DNA from: Rhodocyclaceae bacterium | GTDB lineage: Bacteria; Pseudomonadota; Gammaproteobacteria; Burkholderiales; Rhodocyclaceae | Assembly: GCA_020445765.1 (NCBI GenBank) | Contig: JAGRFY010000006.1 | Coordinates: forward strand, 1 to 43,531 | Direction: 5' to 3' | Length of the DNA: 43,531 nucleotides | Shown: one piece after another, positions 17,624 to 26,451 of the stretch | Layout of the letters: each line of letters starts with the position of its first letter | How positions within the stretch are numbered: position 1 is the first letter of the stretch | The notes under the pieces: model-generated | Database searches by the model: none | What the model was told of the DNA's origin: nothing | What the model saw: the letters and a program-made list of their open reading frames with translations, nothing else | Made by a program: the position numbers and the translations under genes

Positions 17624-19837
17624 TCAGGACCCTTCGCTGCCGGCGGGGGCCGCCTCTGGAATCCATCGGGCGAGCGCCTCGAACAAGGTCTGGGGTTCCA
17701 CCGGCTTGGCAATGAAATCGTTCATGCCGGCATCGGCACAGGCGCGGCGGTCGTCGTCGAAGGCATTGGCGGTCATCGCCAGTACCGGCGTCGTGATGCC
17801 CCGGCGACGTAGCTCGCGGCAGGCGTCGAGGCCGTCGAGCACCGGCATCTGCAGGTCCATCAGCACGATGTCGTATTCGGCGCGATCCAGCATGTCGAGG
17901 GCTTCCCCGCCATGTTCGGCGATATCGACGGCAAGGCCGGCAAGCCGCAGGTGTTCGGCGGCGATGATCTGATTGACCCGGTTGTCCTCGACCAGCAGCA
18001 CGCGTGCCCCGGCCCGCAAGCGCTGTCCGGCAGCGGCGGCTGCCGGCCGCACGGCCGAATCCGACAGCACGAACGACAGCTCGAACCAGAACGTGCTGCC
18101 CTCGCCGGGCTCGCTGTCGACCCCGATGTCGCCGCCCATCAGCCCGGCCAGCCGCTTGCATATCGCCAGCCCGAGTCCGCTGCCCCCGTGGATCCGGGTG
18201 GTCGAGGCCTCGGCCTGCTCGAAGGCACCGAACACCCGCTTGAGGCTGTGTTCGGCGATGCCGATGCCGGTGTCTTCGACCTCCAATCGCACCCGCACGC
18301 AGCCGCCTTCGGATGCCAGTCGGACGACCCGCAACGCGACGTGACCATGCACGGTGAACTTGACGGCATTGCCGACGAAGTTGATCAGGATCTGGCCGAG
18401 CCGCAGCGGATCGCCGAGCAGGGGAAGTCGTGCGAGTGCCGGGTCGATGTGCTCGCGATAGGCGAGACCCTTGTCCCGTATCCGATTGCCGAAGATCGAA
18501 CGGACGTGGTCGATGATGCTGCCGAGCAGCATCGGCGTCTGTTCGATCTTCATCTGGCCGGCCTCGATCTTCGACAGATCGAGGATGTCGTCGATGATCC
18601 TGAGCAACAGCTTGGCCGCCGCGATGATCTGGTCGAGACGTTCCAGTTGCCGCGAATCCGCGACGTCGTGACGCAGCAGGTGCGCGAAGCCGAGAATCGC
18701 ATTCATCGGCGTACGGATCTCGTGCGACATGTTCGCGAGGAAGATCGATTTCGCCTGCGACGCCTTTTCGGCCTCGTCGATCGAACTCCGCAGCGCCGCC
18801 TCGACCCGCTTTTCGCGCGTGATGTCCTCATAGATGCCGAGCAGGCCGAGCATCCGACCGTCGCCGGCGCGCAACGGCACCCGGCTGGTTCGCAGCCAGA
18901 TCTCGCTGCCGTCCGCCGCCGGCATCACGTGCTCGACCTTCAGACGCGCTTCCCCGCTGTCGATGACCGCCTGATCCTCGGCGCGGATCAGATCGGCACG
19001 AGCGTGCCAGCGCATCTCGTCGTCGCTGCGACCGATCACCTCGTCCGGCGACGCCTTGCCGGCATCGTCCGCCAGCAACTGATTGCAGCCAAGGTAGCGC
19101 GACGACAGATCCTTCCAGTAGAGGCGTACCGGAATCGTGTCGAGCACGCTGTGCAACATCAAATTGAGTTCGTCGACCCGTCCCTTCTCCCGCGCGAGGC
19201 CGTCACGCGCCTGTTCGAGCCGCTCGCGCTCTTCCTGCAGTTGCACGTTCGCACGCTGCTCGACGCCGACCATGTAGGACACCAGCAGGAAGATGCCGGT
19301 CGACGCGCAGCCCAGGTTGAGCATCAGGAAGCCGCGCTGGACACCTGCCGAGAGCGGCGGTATTCGTTCGGCCAGCCATGGATCGATCAGCATCGATGCC
19401 ACCACCAGCACCGCATAGGCGCCGAGCCAGATCCAGGCGGCACGCCGCGAATGCAGGACCAGCGCCGTCACCGGCGCGAAGATCGCCCACAGCATCACCA
19501 TGCTGCCGCCGACAAAACCGCCGAGCAGCCACATCGTCAGGAACGGCGCCAGCAGAACCAGGGTCAGCAGACAGATCTCGTGGCTGCGTTCACGGCCGGT
19601 GCGCATGAAGCGCAGCAGGCTGAGTCCGGTGATCAGCGCGAACGCGATCGGCACGGCGCCGGCCTGGGTGCGCTCGAGCATCAGCAAGGCCACCCCCCAC
19701 AGGCAGCCGGCCGGCACCAGGATCAGCGAGGCCAGGGTCAACGCGATCTTTCGGATCTTCAGGCGGGAATCGTCACCCGGCCCGACGCCGCGCTCGACGA
19801 GGCGGCTGAGCACGCTGCTGGGTGGCGAATTCGGCAA
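17624..19837 (-). CDS. Membrane-bound hybrid sensor histidine kinase (PAS, HisKA, HATPase, REC)
   Basis: The product is about 737 residues. About six hydrophobic segments (roughly 30-210) form a membrane input module with no large periplasmic loop. Next come a coiled coil ([19 protein letters not shown]), a PAS domain ([19 protein letters not shown]), HisKA with H372 ([16 protein letters not shown]), an ATPase domain ([20 protein letters not shown]) and a C-terminal receiver with D661 ([14 protein letters not shown]) and the Lys in FIAKPV. There is no Hpt domain or separate output protein nearby. The frame is open to 20086, but that stretch is Arg/Cys-rich; TTG at 19837 with GGAG eight bases upstream is the most credible start. 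It diverges from the GGDEF-hemerythrin gene, which may be functionally linked. Confidence 0.9.
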   Translation of the reverse strand: MPNSPPSSVLSRLVERGVGPGDDSRLKIRKIALTLASLILVPAGCLWGVALLMLERTQAGAVPIAFALITGLSLLRFMRTGRERSHEICLLTLVLLAPFLTMWLLGGFVGGSMVMLWAIFAPVTALVLHSRRAAWIWLGAYAVLVVASMLIDPWLAERIPPLSAGVQRGFLMLNLGCASTGIFLLVSYMVGVEQRANVQLQEERERLEQARDGLAREKGRVDELNLMLHSVLDTIPVRLYWKDLSSRYLGCNQLLADDAGKASPDEVIGRSDDEMRWHARADLIRAEDQAVIDSGEARLKVEHVMPAADGSEIWLRTSRVPLRAGDGRMLGLLGIYEDITREKRVEAALRSSIDEAEKASQAKSIFLANMSHEIRTPMNAILGFAHLLRHDVADSRQLERLDQIIAAAKLLLRIIDDILDLSKIEAGQMKIEQTPMLLGSIIDHVRSIFGNRIRDKGLAYREHIDPALARLPLLGDPLRLGQILINFVGNAVKFTVHGHVALRVVRLASEGGCVRVRLEVEDTGIGIAEHSLKRVFGAFEQAEASTTRIHGGSGLGLAICKRLAGLMGGDIGVDSEPGEGSTFWFELSFVLSDSAVRPAAAAAGQRLRAGARVLLVEDNRVNQIIAAEHLRLAGLAVDIAEHGGEALDMLDRAEYDIVLMDLQMPVLDGLDACRELRRRGITTPVLAMTANAFDDDRRACADAGMNDFIAKPVEPQTLFEALARWIPEAAPAGSEGS

Positions 19838-20145
19838 TGCGGTCACTCCGTCGCGGACAAGCTTCGAATCTATCGCGAATTGCGCCGTCGGCGCACGCCC
19901 TGCGGCGGAAATGAGCGCTTCGGCGCGACGGACAGTCGCATTCGGGCGCCTGTCGGCGGCCTCGCAGGAGCGCGCGCCGCAACGCGTGCCTCGACCCGAC
20001 CGTCTGACCGCCAATGCGCCGGCGGCGCCGCAATTTGACCGCCAACGACACGTCGTCGATACTCGGCCGAAAAACTCAACTGCCATGATCGCAACGGCAG
20101 TCGGGACAACAATCGAAGCGCCGCCCAGGGATCCCAGACCGTCGG
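19838..20145. other. Shared divergent regulatory region of kinase and cyclase
   Basis: These 308 bases separate the kinase start from the GGDEF-hemerythrin start. Both promoters must lie here if the kinase start at 19837 is right. No clear sites could be picked out. The leftward frame stays open through most of it without good starts. Confidence 0.4.
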
Positions 20146-21330
20146 ATGCGACACGCGAAATCTCTGTCCAAGAGACTGATGCTGTTCCGGATCTTCATCG
20201 TCATGGTGTCGGTGGAGTTCGTGATCATGCTGCTGATCGAGTCGAGCCCGCTCAACGGCAATCCCGTCCTGGAAATCGCGCTCGACGTCTTCCTGCTCGG
20301 CTGCATTGCGACTCCGGGCATCTACTTCTGGGTCGTGCGACCATTTGTCCTCGACCGCGACACGGCCCTTCAGGAGAGCGCCCGCCAGGCGCGAACGGAC
20401 CACCTCACCGGACTCGCCAACCGGCGACAGTTCCGCGAAGCGCTGGCGGTCGAACATGCCCGCCTCCAGCGCACCGGCGGCGCCTTGGCGATCGTCCTTG
20501 TGGACGTGGACTATTTCAAGAAATTCAACGACTTTCATGGCCACCTGGGTGGCGACGAATGCCTCCGGCAGATCGCCGGCGCGATCGCCGGCTGCGCGAT
20601 GCGTCCGGCCGATCTGGTGGCGCGCTACGGCGGCGAGGAATTCGTTCTGGTGCTGCCGGACACTGACATCGACGGCGCCCGCAAGATGGGCGACGAGATC
20701 CGCCGGCGGGTCGAAGCGCTCGGCATCGCCCATGGCGCCCCCGGCGCCGGTCCGCTGGTCACCGTCAGCATCGGCGTCGCGGCCGGCGCCTGCACGCGAG
20801 AAGCGTCTTCGCTGGCGCTGGTGGCGAACGCCGACGAGATGCTCTATCGCGCCAAGTCCGGCGGGCGCAATCGGGTGGAGGCGGCAACCCGCGAGGCCGC
20901 CGACATCGGCGCGCTGCCGTCCACGGTCGAGTTCGGCGACCACTACCGCTGCGGCAACGACTATATCGACGGCCAGCACGAGCAGATCATGCGTCACACC
21001 GATCGCCTGCTGCTGGCGCTGGCCGGACCGGACTCCGGAACCACCTTCGAAGATGAGGTGGTGGCCCTGCTGCGACTGGTAGCCGCCCATTTCCGCGACG
21101 AGATCGTGATCCTCCGACGCCTCGGCTTTGCCGATGCCGACGCCCACGCCCGGGAACACGCCCGACTGCTCGACAAGGCGGCCACGCTGCTGCGTGACTA
21201 CCGCGCCGGCACGGCGGCCCCCAGCACCCTGTTCCATTTCTTCGCCCGCGAGCTCGTGTTCGAGCACGTACTGCTCGCCGACAAGGCATATTTCCCGTTG
21301 ACCGAGCGGGCCGGCGACATCTCGCCGTGA
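20146..21330 (+). CDS. Diguanylate cyclase with C-terminal bacteriohemerythrin domain
   Basis: The product has 394 residues. Two N-terminal membrane helices (about 10-65) precede a GGDEF domain: [20 protein letters not shown], then the active site GGEEF at 162-166. An RPAD inhibitory site sits five residues before it, so the enzyme should make c-di-GMP with product feedback. The C-terminal part (about 268-394) is a hemerythrin with all seven usual diiron ligands: H278, H315, E319, H334, H338, H374 and D379. The domain probably binds O2 and adjusts cyclase activity, as reported for other GGDEF-hemerythrin proteins. The gene diverges from a hybrid histidine kinase. The ribosome-binding site at 20146 is weak; Met12 is an alternative start. 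Confidence 0.92.
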   Translation: MRHAKSLSKRLMLFRIFIVMVSVEFVIMLLIESSPLNGNPVLEIALDVFLLGCIATPGIYFWVVRPFVLDRDTALQESARQARTDHLTGLANRRQFREALAVEHARLQRTGGALAIVLVDVDYFKKFNDFHGHLGGDECLRQIAGAIAGCAMRPADLVARYGGEEFVLVLPDTDIDGARKMGDEIRRRVEALGIAHGAPGAGPLVTVSIGVAAGACTREASSLALVANADEMLYRAKSGGRNRVEAATREAADIGALPSTVEFGDHYRCGNDYIDGQHEQIMRHTDRLLLALAGPDSGTTFEDEVVALLRLVAAHFRDEIVILRRLGFADADAHAREHARLLDKAATLLRDYRAGTAAPSTLFHFFARELVFEHVLLADKAYFPLTERAGDISP

Positions 21331-21382
21331 CGGCGGCCAGACCGGATCTTTACCCGAACGTGATGGTTTCGTGAGGATTCCA

Positions 21383-21420
21383 CCGGCGTCGATCACCGAT
21401 GCTGATCGGGACGACGCCGG
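21383..21420. other. Hairpin downstream of the GGDEF-hemerythrin gene
   Basis: CCGGCGTCG (21383-21391) pairs perfectly with CGACGCCGG (21412-21420), with partial pairing inside. It lies about 50 bases after the cyclase stop and about 60 before the next ATG. There is no T-run, so it could be an operator, an RNA-stability element or a weak terminator. Confidence 0.35.
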
Positions 21421-21478
21421 CGGCCCTGCAGTTCAGCGACCGCCGGCGGTGTCACCACCCATCCGCTGGAGAAACCTC

Positions 21479-21931
21479 ATGAAACGCACGCTCGGAATTT
21501 TCGCCACCTGTCTGTTGCTGACCTCGCAGATTGCCACCGCCGACCCCGGCAAGCCCAATTTCATGCCTTCGCTATGGGGCGACGGCCAACTCTGGGGCAC
21601 CAAGGGCACCACCACGCTGCCTGCGCCCAACATCCACAATCGCGATTCGTTCGACGCGCTCTACGTCATTACGAATTCCAACAATCCGGAAGGTCAGCTG
21701 CCAGTCTCGGAAGCGGCACCCGGCAATCGCGAATACAACGGAGGGCGCTGGTTCACCCACTCTGTCGAATGGACCGCAGAGGGTTTCATGGACCACGGAA
21801 TCGTGCCGGTGCTGACCTCTGCCGACGAGATTGCCCTGCACGAGGCACTCGGCCACCTGGTGGTGACGCCCGGCTCGTTTCCGGGCGGCCCGCCGGTGTA
21901 CTTCCAGTGCCCACTGCTGCCAGTCCACTGA
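21479..21931 (+). CDS. Secreted protein, unknown function
   Basis: The product has 150 residues. A Sec signal peptide (MKRTLGIFATCLLLTSQIATA) is followed by a 129-residue mature part rich in Asn, Trp and Gly (PSLWGDGQLWGTKGTTTLPAP, here without internal repeats). GGAGAAA precedes the ATG. The only mature Cys is in FQCPLL near the end. It looks like a compact globular periplasmic or extracellular protein. I do not recognise a characterised family. It follows the cyclase gene on the same strand after about 148 bases. Confidence 0.72.
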   Translation: MKRTLGIFATCLLLTSQIATADPGKPNFMPSLWGDGQLWGTKGTTTLPAPNIHNRDSFDALYVITNSNNPEGQLPVSEAAPGNREYNGGRWFTHSVEWTAEGFMDHGIVPVLTSADEIALHEALGHLVVTPGSFPGGPPVYFQCPLLPVH

Positions 21932-22432
21932 GCCGCGGGTCGCGTCCGCTCGCCATCGCGTCGGCGCCTTGCGACCAAGAAGACGCGGCCCCGGGCAGGG
22001 GCCGCAGATGACGCGCTGCAGTGGGGACTGCAGACCGGCGTACCCTCGAGACCTTGGCGGACGCCCCGGAGCACGGATTCCGCAAGCGCCCCGGCGGCCT
22101 TCCAGGCATCCGCCGACGCCGCTTCGCGGCCGACAGGCATTCCCATGCAAGCCATGCGCCAGTTCGCATGGCGAACAAACGCCCAAGGATTCATGAGCTT
22201 GCAGTCGGGGGCGGAAGGCACTGCGCGACCCTGTGCGCGTTTTCGCCAAGCTGCGGGCGATATCCACCAGCCGGCGTGACGTCACCAGATTTCGCATTGC
22301 CGGCGCAGATCCCGCAGCGCCCCGCTCTATACTCGACCGTAGGGTCGGCAGAGCTGCCACCCGATGCGACCGGGCGAGCTGTCGGCCGGCCCTCACAACT
22401 GGCGTCGCGGTCGGCGGCGGGGAGGCAACACC
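21932..22432. other. Intergenic, contains a strong hairpin
   Basis: In these 501 bases no credible gene was seen. GCGGCCCC (21985-21992) and GGGGCCGC (21998-22005) form a perfect 8-bp stem with a five-base loop about 54 bases after the preceding stop. The plus strand has no T-run after it, so termination is possible but unproven. The remainder should hold the promoter of the DUF533 gene. Confidence 0.4.
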
Positions 22433-23167
22433 ATGAATCTATTGGGCACCTTGGCCAAAGTGGCCGTCGGCGTGATGTTGGCGCGCGGAGCGGGCAGGAT
22501 GATCCGGGGCGGGGGCGGGGGCGGCGGACTCGGCGATCTGATGGGCGGACTGACCCGCGGCGGCGGCGCCGGCGATCTGCTCGGCGGCCTGCTCGGCGGG
22601 CTCGCCGGCGGTCGAGCCCAGGGCCAGGGCGGTGGACTCGGCGACCTGCTCGGTGGCGTGCTGTCCGGTGGCGGCAGCCGTGCTTCCGGCGGACTCGGGG
22701 GGCTGGGAGAACTGCTCGAAGGCCTCGGCGGCGCCCAGCGTGGCCAAGGGGGTCTCGGCCAGATGTTCAATCGCGCGATGGCCGGCGAAGCGCTGCCGTC
22801 GCCGTCGGCCGAGGTCGATCAGGAGGCCACGGTGCTGATCCGGGCAATGATCAACGCGGCCAAGTCCGACGGCGCCGTCGACCCGGACGAACAACGTCAG
22901 ATCCTCGGGCAACTGGGCGAACTGGGCGGCGAAGAGCTCGAATTCGTTCGCCGGGAACTGGCCAGTCCCCTCGATCTGGACGGCTTCCTGCGCGAAATTC
23001 CGGCCGGTCTCGAGGCACAGGTCTATCTGATGTCGCTGCTGGCGATCAAGCTCGACTCCAATGCCGAGGTGCAATACCTGGATCGGCTGGCACGGGCCAC
23101 CGGATTGAGTCCGGAGACGGTCAACCAGATCCACGGCCAGGTCGGCGTACCGCCCCTGTATCGCTGA
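22433..23167 (+). CDS. DUF533 (YebE-like, TerB-fold) protein with Gly-rich N terminus
   Basis: The product has 244 residues. A short hydrophobic N terminus (LLGTLAKVAVGVMLARGAG) leads into about 90 residues of Gly/Leu repeats (GDLLGGLLGGLAGG and similar). From about residue 128 there is a DUF533/TerB-like helical domain: IRAMINAAKSDGAVDPDEQ, where the acidic pair fits the TerB signature, and VYLMSLLAIKLDSNAEVQYLD. E. coli YebE is an inner-membrane relative of unknown function induced by envelope stress. GGAGG lies before the ATG. The Gly-rich stretch may be a flexible or membrane-associated linker. No partner gene is evident. Confidence 0.85.
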   Translation: MNLLGTLAKVAVGVMLARGAGRMIRGGGGGGGLGDLMGGLTRGGGAGDLLGGLLGGLAGGRAQGQGGGLGDLLGGVLSGGGSRASGGLGGLGELLEGLGGAQRGQGGLGQMFNRAMAGEALPSPSAEVDQEATVLIRAMINAAKSDGAVDPDEQRQILGQLGELGGEELEFVRRELASPLDLDGFLREIPAGLEAQVYLMSLLAIKLDSNAEVQYLDRLARATGLSPETVNQIHGQVGVPPLYR

Positions 23168-23260
23168 CGCCGGCGGTCTCGACCAGCTGCGGACGTGCCA
23201 GGCGTCGCAGCCGGTCGCACGCGAGCGACCAGGTACCTGCCGGGACCGGCCGGCCTGCCC

Positions 23261-24085
23261 TCAGGCGCGGTAGCCGATGCGGAATCCGCCCCAGTGCCGC
23301 CCGCAAACGCGGATCGGCACCGACACGTCGTGCATCAGTTCGCCGGTGTCACGGCGGTAGGTCTGGAGCAGCACGGGCGATTGGTGGGCGCCGCAGCGCC
23401 TGCCGACGGGGTCGTCGAAGATGCGCTTGGTGCGGTCGATCAACAGGTCCTTGTCGTGGTTGCCGGTCGGCGACTGCGCGTATCGCCGGTTGTGGGTCGG
23501 GAAATAGCCATTGACGTCGACTGCGCCGGCGTACACGACGCCCTCGTGTGCATCGATCACCGCCTCCTGAACCGCCGGAAAGACCTCGTCGGTATAGGCG
23601 TCGTAACGCGTGTGATATTTCTGCGGCCGGGTGCCCGGGATCAGACGATAGTCCCGGTCGAAGACGTCCGCCTCGGAGAGGCGACCGCTGGCGATCGCCG
23701 CTTCCAGCACCTTCCCGATATGCGCGGCACACTCGGCCGCGCGCTCGGCCATCTGACGATGGGCACGTTCGATCCGCTCGGCCTCGCATTCGAGGCCGAA
23801 GATCCGCTTCAGCGTCGCGAGATTCGACGAGATGTCATCCAGACACGCCGGCGGTCCGACAATCACATCCGCGGCAGCGCGCTTGGCGCCGATCCGGACA
23901 TCGGCCTGGTGGTCGGCCCTGGCGGCCAGGGTCGGCCCGCCTGTCCAGCGCCGTTTCCGTCCGCCGTCAGCCTGCCCCGTCGCGTCGCCGGTGACGCCAC
24001 CGGTCGGCTTGCCGATACCCTTGTCGCTGGCAGCCTTGTCGATCCCTTCGCGCACTTCTTCGATCACGATGCAAACGTCCTCCAT
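23261..24085 (-). CDS. Orphan chemoreceptor-type sensory domain protein
   Basis: This protein of about 274 residues ends in a domain typical of the C terminus of some methyl-accepting chemotaxis proteins: AGAVDVNGYFPTHNRRYAQ, then RTKRIFDDPVGRRCG, LLQTYRRDTGELMHDVS and RVCGRHWGGFRIGY. In those receptors the domain follows the MA signalling hairpin. Here neither a membrane segment nor the signalling hairpin is present, only about 100 N-terminal residues with a helical stretch (ERIERAHRQMAERAAECAA). It may be a soluble sensor or a receptor remnant. An in-frame ATG at 24193 would add 36 residues, but these look non-coding and a candidate promoter overlaps that point, so 24085 is preferred. The start is moderately uncertain. 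Confidence 0.72.
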   Translation of the reverse strand: MEDVCIVIEEVREGIDKAASDKGIGKPTGGVTGDATGQADGGRKRRWTGGPTLAARADHQADVRIGAKRAAADVIVGPPACLDDISSNLATLKRIFGLECEAERIERAHRQMAERAAECAAHIGKVLEAAIASGRLSEADVFDRDYRLIPGTRPQKYHTRYDAYTDEVFPAVQEAVIDAHEGVVYAGAVDVNGYFPTHNRRYAQSPTGNHDKDLLIDRTKRIFDDPVGRRCGAHQSPVLLQTYRRDTGELMHDVSVPIRVCGRHWGGFRIGYRA

Positions 24086-24194
24086 TGCCGCGGACCTGAC
24101 TGCCGGCCGTCGGCGAACTCGACCCTGCGGACTCGGGCGGCGGCCGACAATGCACCGCGCCAAGTCCTTACACAATGGGCAATCGACCGCCATT

Positions 24195-24214
24195 GCTATT
24201 TCTTAAGTAATAGC
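24195..24214. promoter_or_regulatory. AT-rich 20-bp near-perfect palindrome, candidate operator
   Basis: GCTATT and AATAGC flank a T-CTTAAG-T centre, symmetric at 18 of 20 positions. It is AT-rich in GC-rich DNA and overlaps the -10 element and predicted start of transcription of the orphan sensor gene. A dimeric repressor site is the simplest reading. Confidence 0.5.
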
Positions 24215-24236
24215 TGCGCAGGCAATCAAGAATCAA
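24207..24236 (-). promoter_or_regulatory. Candidate sigma70-type promoter of the orphan sensor gene
   Basis: On the minus strand TTGATT (24236-24231) and TATTAC (24212-24207) are 18 bases apart. The region is the AT-richest nearby. It would give a leader of about 105 bases to an ATG at 24085 and leave no room for a start at 24193. Confidence 0.5.
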
Positions 24237-24268
24237 CAAAATGTCACGACGGCGCCATGGATCGTCGA

Positions 24269-24832
24269 CTATCGCCCGACCAGCGCCAGGTAGGCGTCCC
24301 GCGTCGAATCCGAAACGGCAGCCAACACCTGGGCATAGGAGGTCTTGTGCCGCGCCAGCAGGCGCGCCGAGGCCACTGCCCGCGAACGGCAATACCAGTG
24401 GCAGCTGTGCTGCAGGAGGTACATCTCGGCACACAGGGTGTAGGCCTGATCCCGCCGGTCGAGGCCGTCCGAGTTGTCGATCGCGCGTCGCACGCCGTTG
24501 GCGTGGACGGCGATCAGCTTGCGCAGATCGGCACGCCCGACCCTCATCGTGGCGGCGCTGGCACCGGCCAGATCCCCAGCCAACGACTGCAACTGCGCCG
24601 CCAGCCGGGCCTCGCTGCCGCTCATCATTGCCCAGATCTGGTCCCGTCTGCCTTCCTCGGTCGCGCCAAGTGCGCGCAGATAGCCTTCGATCAACTCCGC
24701 CATCAGTGCCTCGATCCGATATGGCTGCAGATAGCCCGAAAGCAGGGCGATCCGTTGCCGTTGGCGGCGTATGCCGAGCAGGTGGGCGGCGACCAGCAAG
24801 AGCGCCGCCAGGAGCAAGCCATAGGATTCCAT
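24269..24832 (-). CDS. Membrane-anchored helical protein, unknown function
   Basis: The product is about 188 residues. A single N-terminal membrane helix (YGLLLAALLLVAAHLLGI) is followed by basic residues and a mostly alpha-helical cytoplasmic part, with a cluster of aromatic, His and Cys residues near 140-150 (LLQHSCHWYCRSRAV). The frame opens at 24910, but the helix begins right after the ATG at 24832, so that start is preferred. No family is recognised. It is divergent from the hemerythrin-like gene and upstream of the orphan sensor on the same strand. Confidence 0.65.
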   Translation of the reverse strand: MESYGLLLAALLLVAAHLLGIRRQRQRIALLSGYLQPYRIEALMAELIEGYLRALGATEEGRRDQIWAMMSGSEARLAAQLQSLAGDLAGASAATMRVGRADLRKLIAVHANGVRRAIDNSDGLDRRDQAYTLCAEMYLLQHSCHWYCRSRAVASARLLARHKTSYAQVLAAVSDSTRDAYLALVGR

Positions 24833-25049
24833 GACCCCGATTGTCCCGTGGCAGGTGCCCGACAGACAAATCCCGATTCGCCGGGCTTGCCGCGAGGATT
24901 CACTCGACATAATCTTTGAGGGCGGCAGCCGTGACCAGCATGGCCGGCACTGCCCGACGCGGCAACGGCCTTCGGCGGTTGCCGAATATCCGGCGTCGGG
25001 GCCTTCACACCAGGCGCTGGCCGCTGTCGGGGATCACCAGGGAACACGA

Positions 25050-25649
25050 TTGAGCGCTCAGTTCGACACTTCGCCCGAACCGGATACGCCGGACAATCCG
25101 CCCGGGGCGGCCCCGGAGCCGCGAGCCACAGCCGATTCGGCCGTCGCAGCGGTGACCCTTGCCGCCCTGCACGGCGAGGCGGCGCGTCATTTCTGCGACT
25201 GCGCGACACGCATGACCGAGCTTTGGCAGGAGTCCGTCGGCAGCCGCTCGGCGGCATCCCCCGGGCTGCTCGAATCCTGCCTCAGGCTGCAGGTGGGCGA
25301 CGAACTCGAGCAGCTCATTCACTACTGTCGGTCACTGGTCGCGCGCGAGGAACAGATCCTGCGCCGCGCCGGCATGCGTCGCTTCGGCCAAGCCTGGCGC
25401 GAACACAAGCGTAGCCATGCGCGCCTGCTGAGACGCCTCGAACGTCGCGCCCGGCACTGCGCCACCGAGCCTCCCGGCGAACTCGCGAGAAACGTCGCAA
25501 TGCTGCTTGAAGACTATTGGGCCCTGCATTTCCCGGACCATGATCGACTGGCGCTGAGCCTGCTTGCGCTGCTCGACGGCGGCGAGGCCGACGAGGCGCA
25601 GGGCAGCGAGCTGCCCGACGGCTCCAGATCGACGGCGGATCGGCGCTGA
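25050..25649 (+). CDS. Divergent hemerythrin-like protein with one iron ligand lost
   Basis: This soluble protein of about 199 residues begins at TTG with AGGGA about six bases upstream. After a Pro/Ala-rich N terminus its helices follow the hemerythrin ligand pattern: a His-rich first helix (LHGEAARH, H41/H47), REEQILRRAG, EHKRSHARLL (H119, H123) and LHFPDHDRL (H160, D165). It aligns with the hemerythrin domain of the cyclase at 20146, where [13 protein letters not shown] corresponds to LVAREEQILRRAG. The glutamate is kept (E100), but the ligand His is Leu96. It may therefore bind iron differently or not at all. It stands alone between divergent and convergent neighbours. Confidence 0.68.
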   Translation: MSAQFDTSPEPDTPDNPPGAAPEPRATADSAVAAVTLAALHGEAARHFCDCATRMTELWQESVGSRSAASPGLLESCLRLQVGDELEQLIHYCRSLVAREEQILRRAGMRRFGQAWREHKRSHARLLRRLERRARHCATEPPGELARNVAMLLEDYWALHFPDHDRLALSLLALLDGGEADEAQGSELPDGSRSTADRR

Positions 25650-25675
25650 TCGCCGCAACCAGAAACGGATCGGAC

Positions 25676-26182
25676 TCAGCGTGCCTCGAACCCGAAGGCG
25701 CGTCGGATCGCCTGCAGCGCTTCCGGGCTGTCCCATTCGCGGGCGCCATAGACCTTGTGCAGGATGCGGCCGCTGCCATCCACCAGGACGGTCAGCGGGA
25801 TGCGATTGGCGCCGAGCATGTTCTCGACGCCGAGCCGATGGTCGATGAAATGGGGAAATCCGGTGTCCGCCTGATCCAGAAAACGCAAGGCCCGATCGCG
25901 ATAGTCGTCGATCGACACACCGATCACCGTGAGCTCATCGTGAAAGCGGCGCGACAGGCGTTCGAGGGAGGCCATCTCGGCGAGACAAGGCGAACAGTAG
26001 CTGGCCCAGACATTGATGATCAGCGGCTTGCCGAAGAACGACGACAAAGCCTTCGGCTCGCCGGTCAGTCCGTCCATCGTGATCTCGCGCAGCACATGAC
26101 CTTCGGCCACCTCGCTGGGCGTGGCAGCAGTCGCTGCGGCAAGGTGCAGCGACAACAACAATGCGAGCAAGCACTTGGACAT
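25676..26182 (-). CDS. TlpA/ResA-like periplasmic thioredoxin
   Basis: The product has 168 residues. The signal peptide is MSKCLLALLLSLHLAAATAA. The thioredoxin-fold domain has the active site C63-S-P-C66 in INVWASYCSPC, EMASLERLSRRF after it, and the cis-Pro loop in NRIPLTVLVD. Proteins of this type reduce disulfides in the periplasm, for example in cytochrome c haem-attachment Cys pairs or copper chaperones. Several CxxCH and Cys-rich exported proteins in this window are possible clients, but no maturation genes adjoin. A GGAGGGA site lies about ten bases before the ATG at 26182. An upstream in-frame extension to 26239 lacks coding character. Confidence 0.87.
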   Translation of the reverse strand: MSKCLLALLLSLHLAAATAATPSEVAEGHVLREITMDGLTGEPKALSSFFGKPLIINVWASYCSPCLAEMASLERLSRRFHDELTVIGVSIDDYRDRALRFLDQADTGFPHFIDHRLGVENMLGANRIPLTVLVDGSGRILHKVYGAREWDSPEALQAIRRAFGFEAR

Positions 26183-26451
26183 CAGCTGATTCCCTCCGAT
26201 GATGGCTGGCAACGGCCGCTGCGGCCATGCGACGGGCACCTTTGCTCGGCCACGACGGGCGGGTCGAATGCTAACCCACCACTCCGATTTCGCAAGAATC
26301 TCACATCTGCGACGCAGTGGGGCACGGCCAACGGCCTGCCGCAGGGGGTCGCAGCCCGAGGCCGTTCGCGAATCGGCGGCGGTGGCGAGCGGCCGTCATC
26401 GCGGCATGAGACGACCGCGCACGCGCCGGCCGGTCCGATGCCGGCGTCACG

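Noticed and set aside
17912-20038. 708-residue plus-strand open frame opposite the hybrid kinase
   Set aside because: It is antisense to well-conserved kinase domains and has the composition of a shadow frame.
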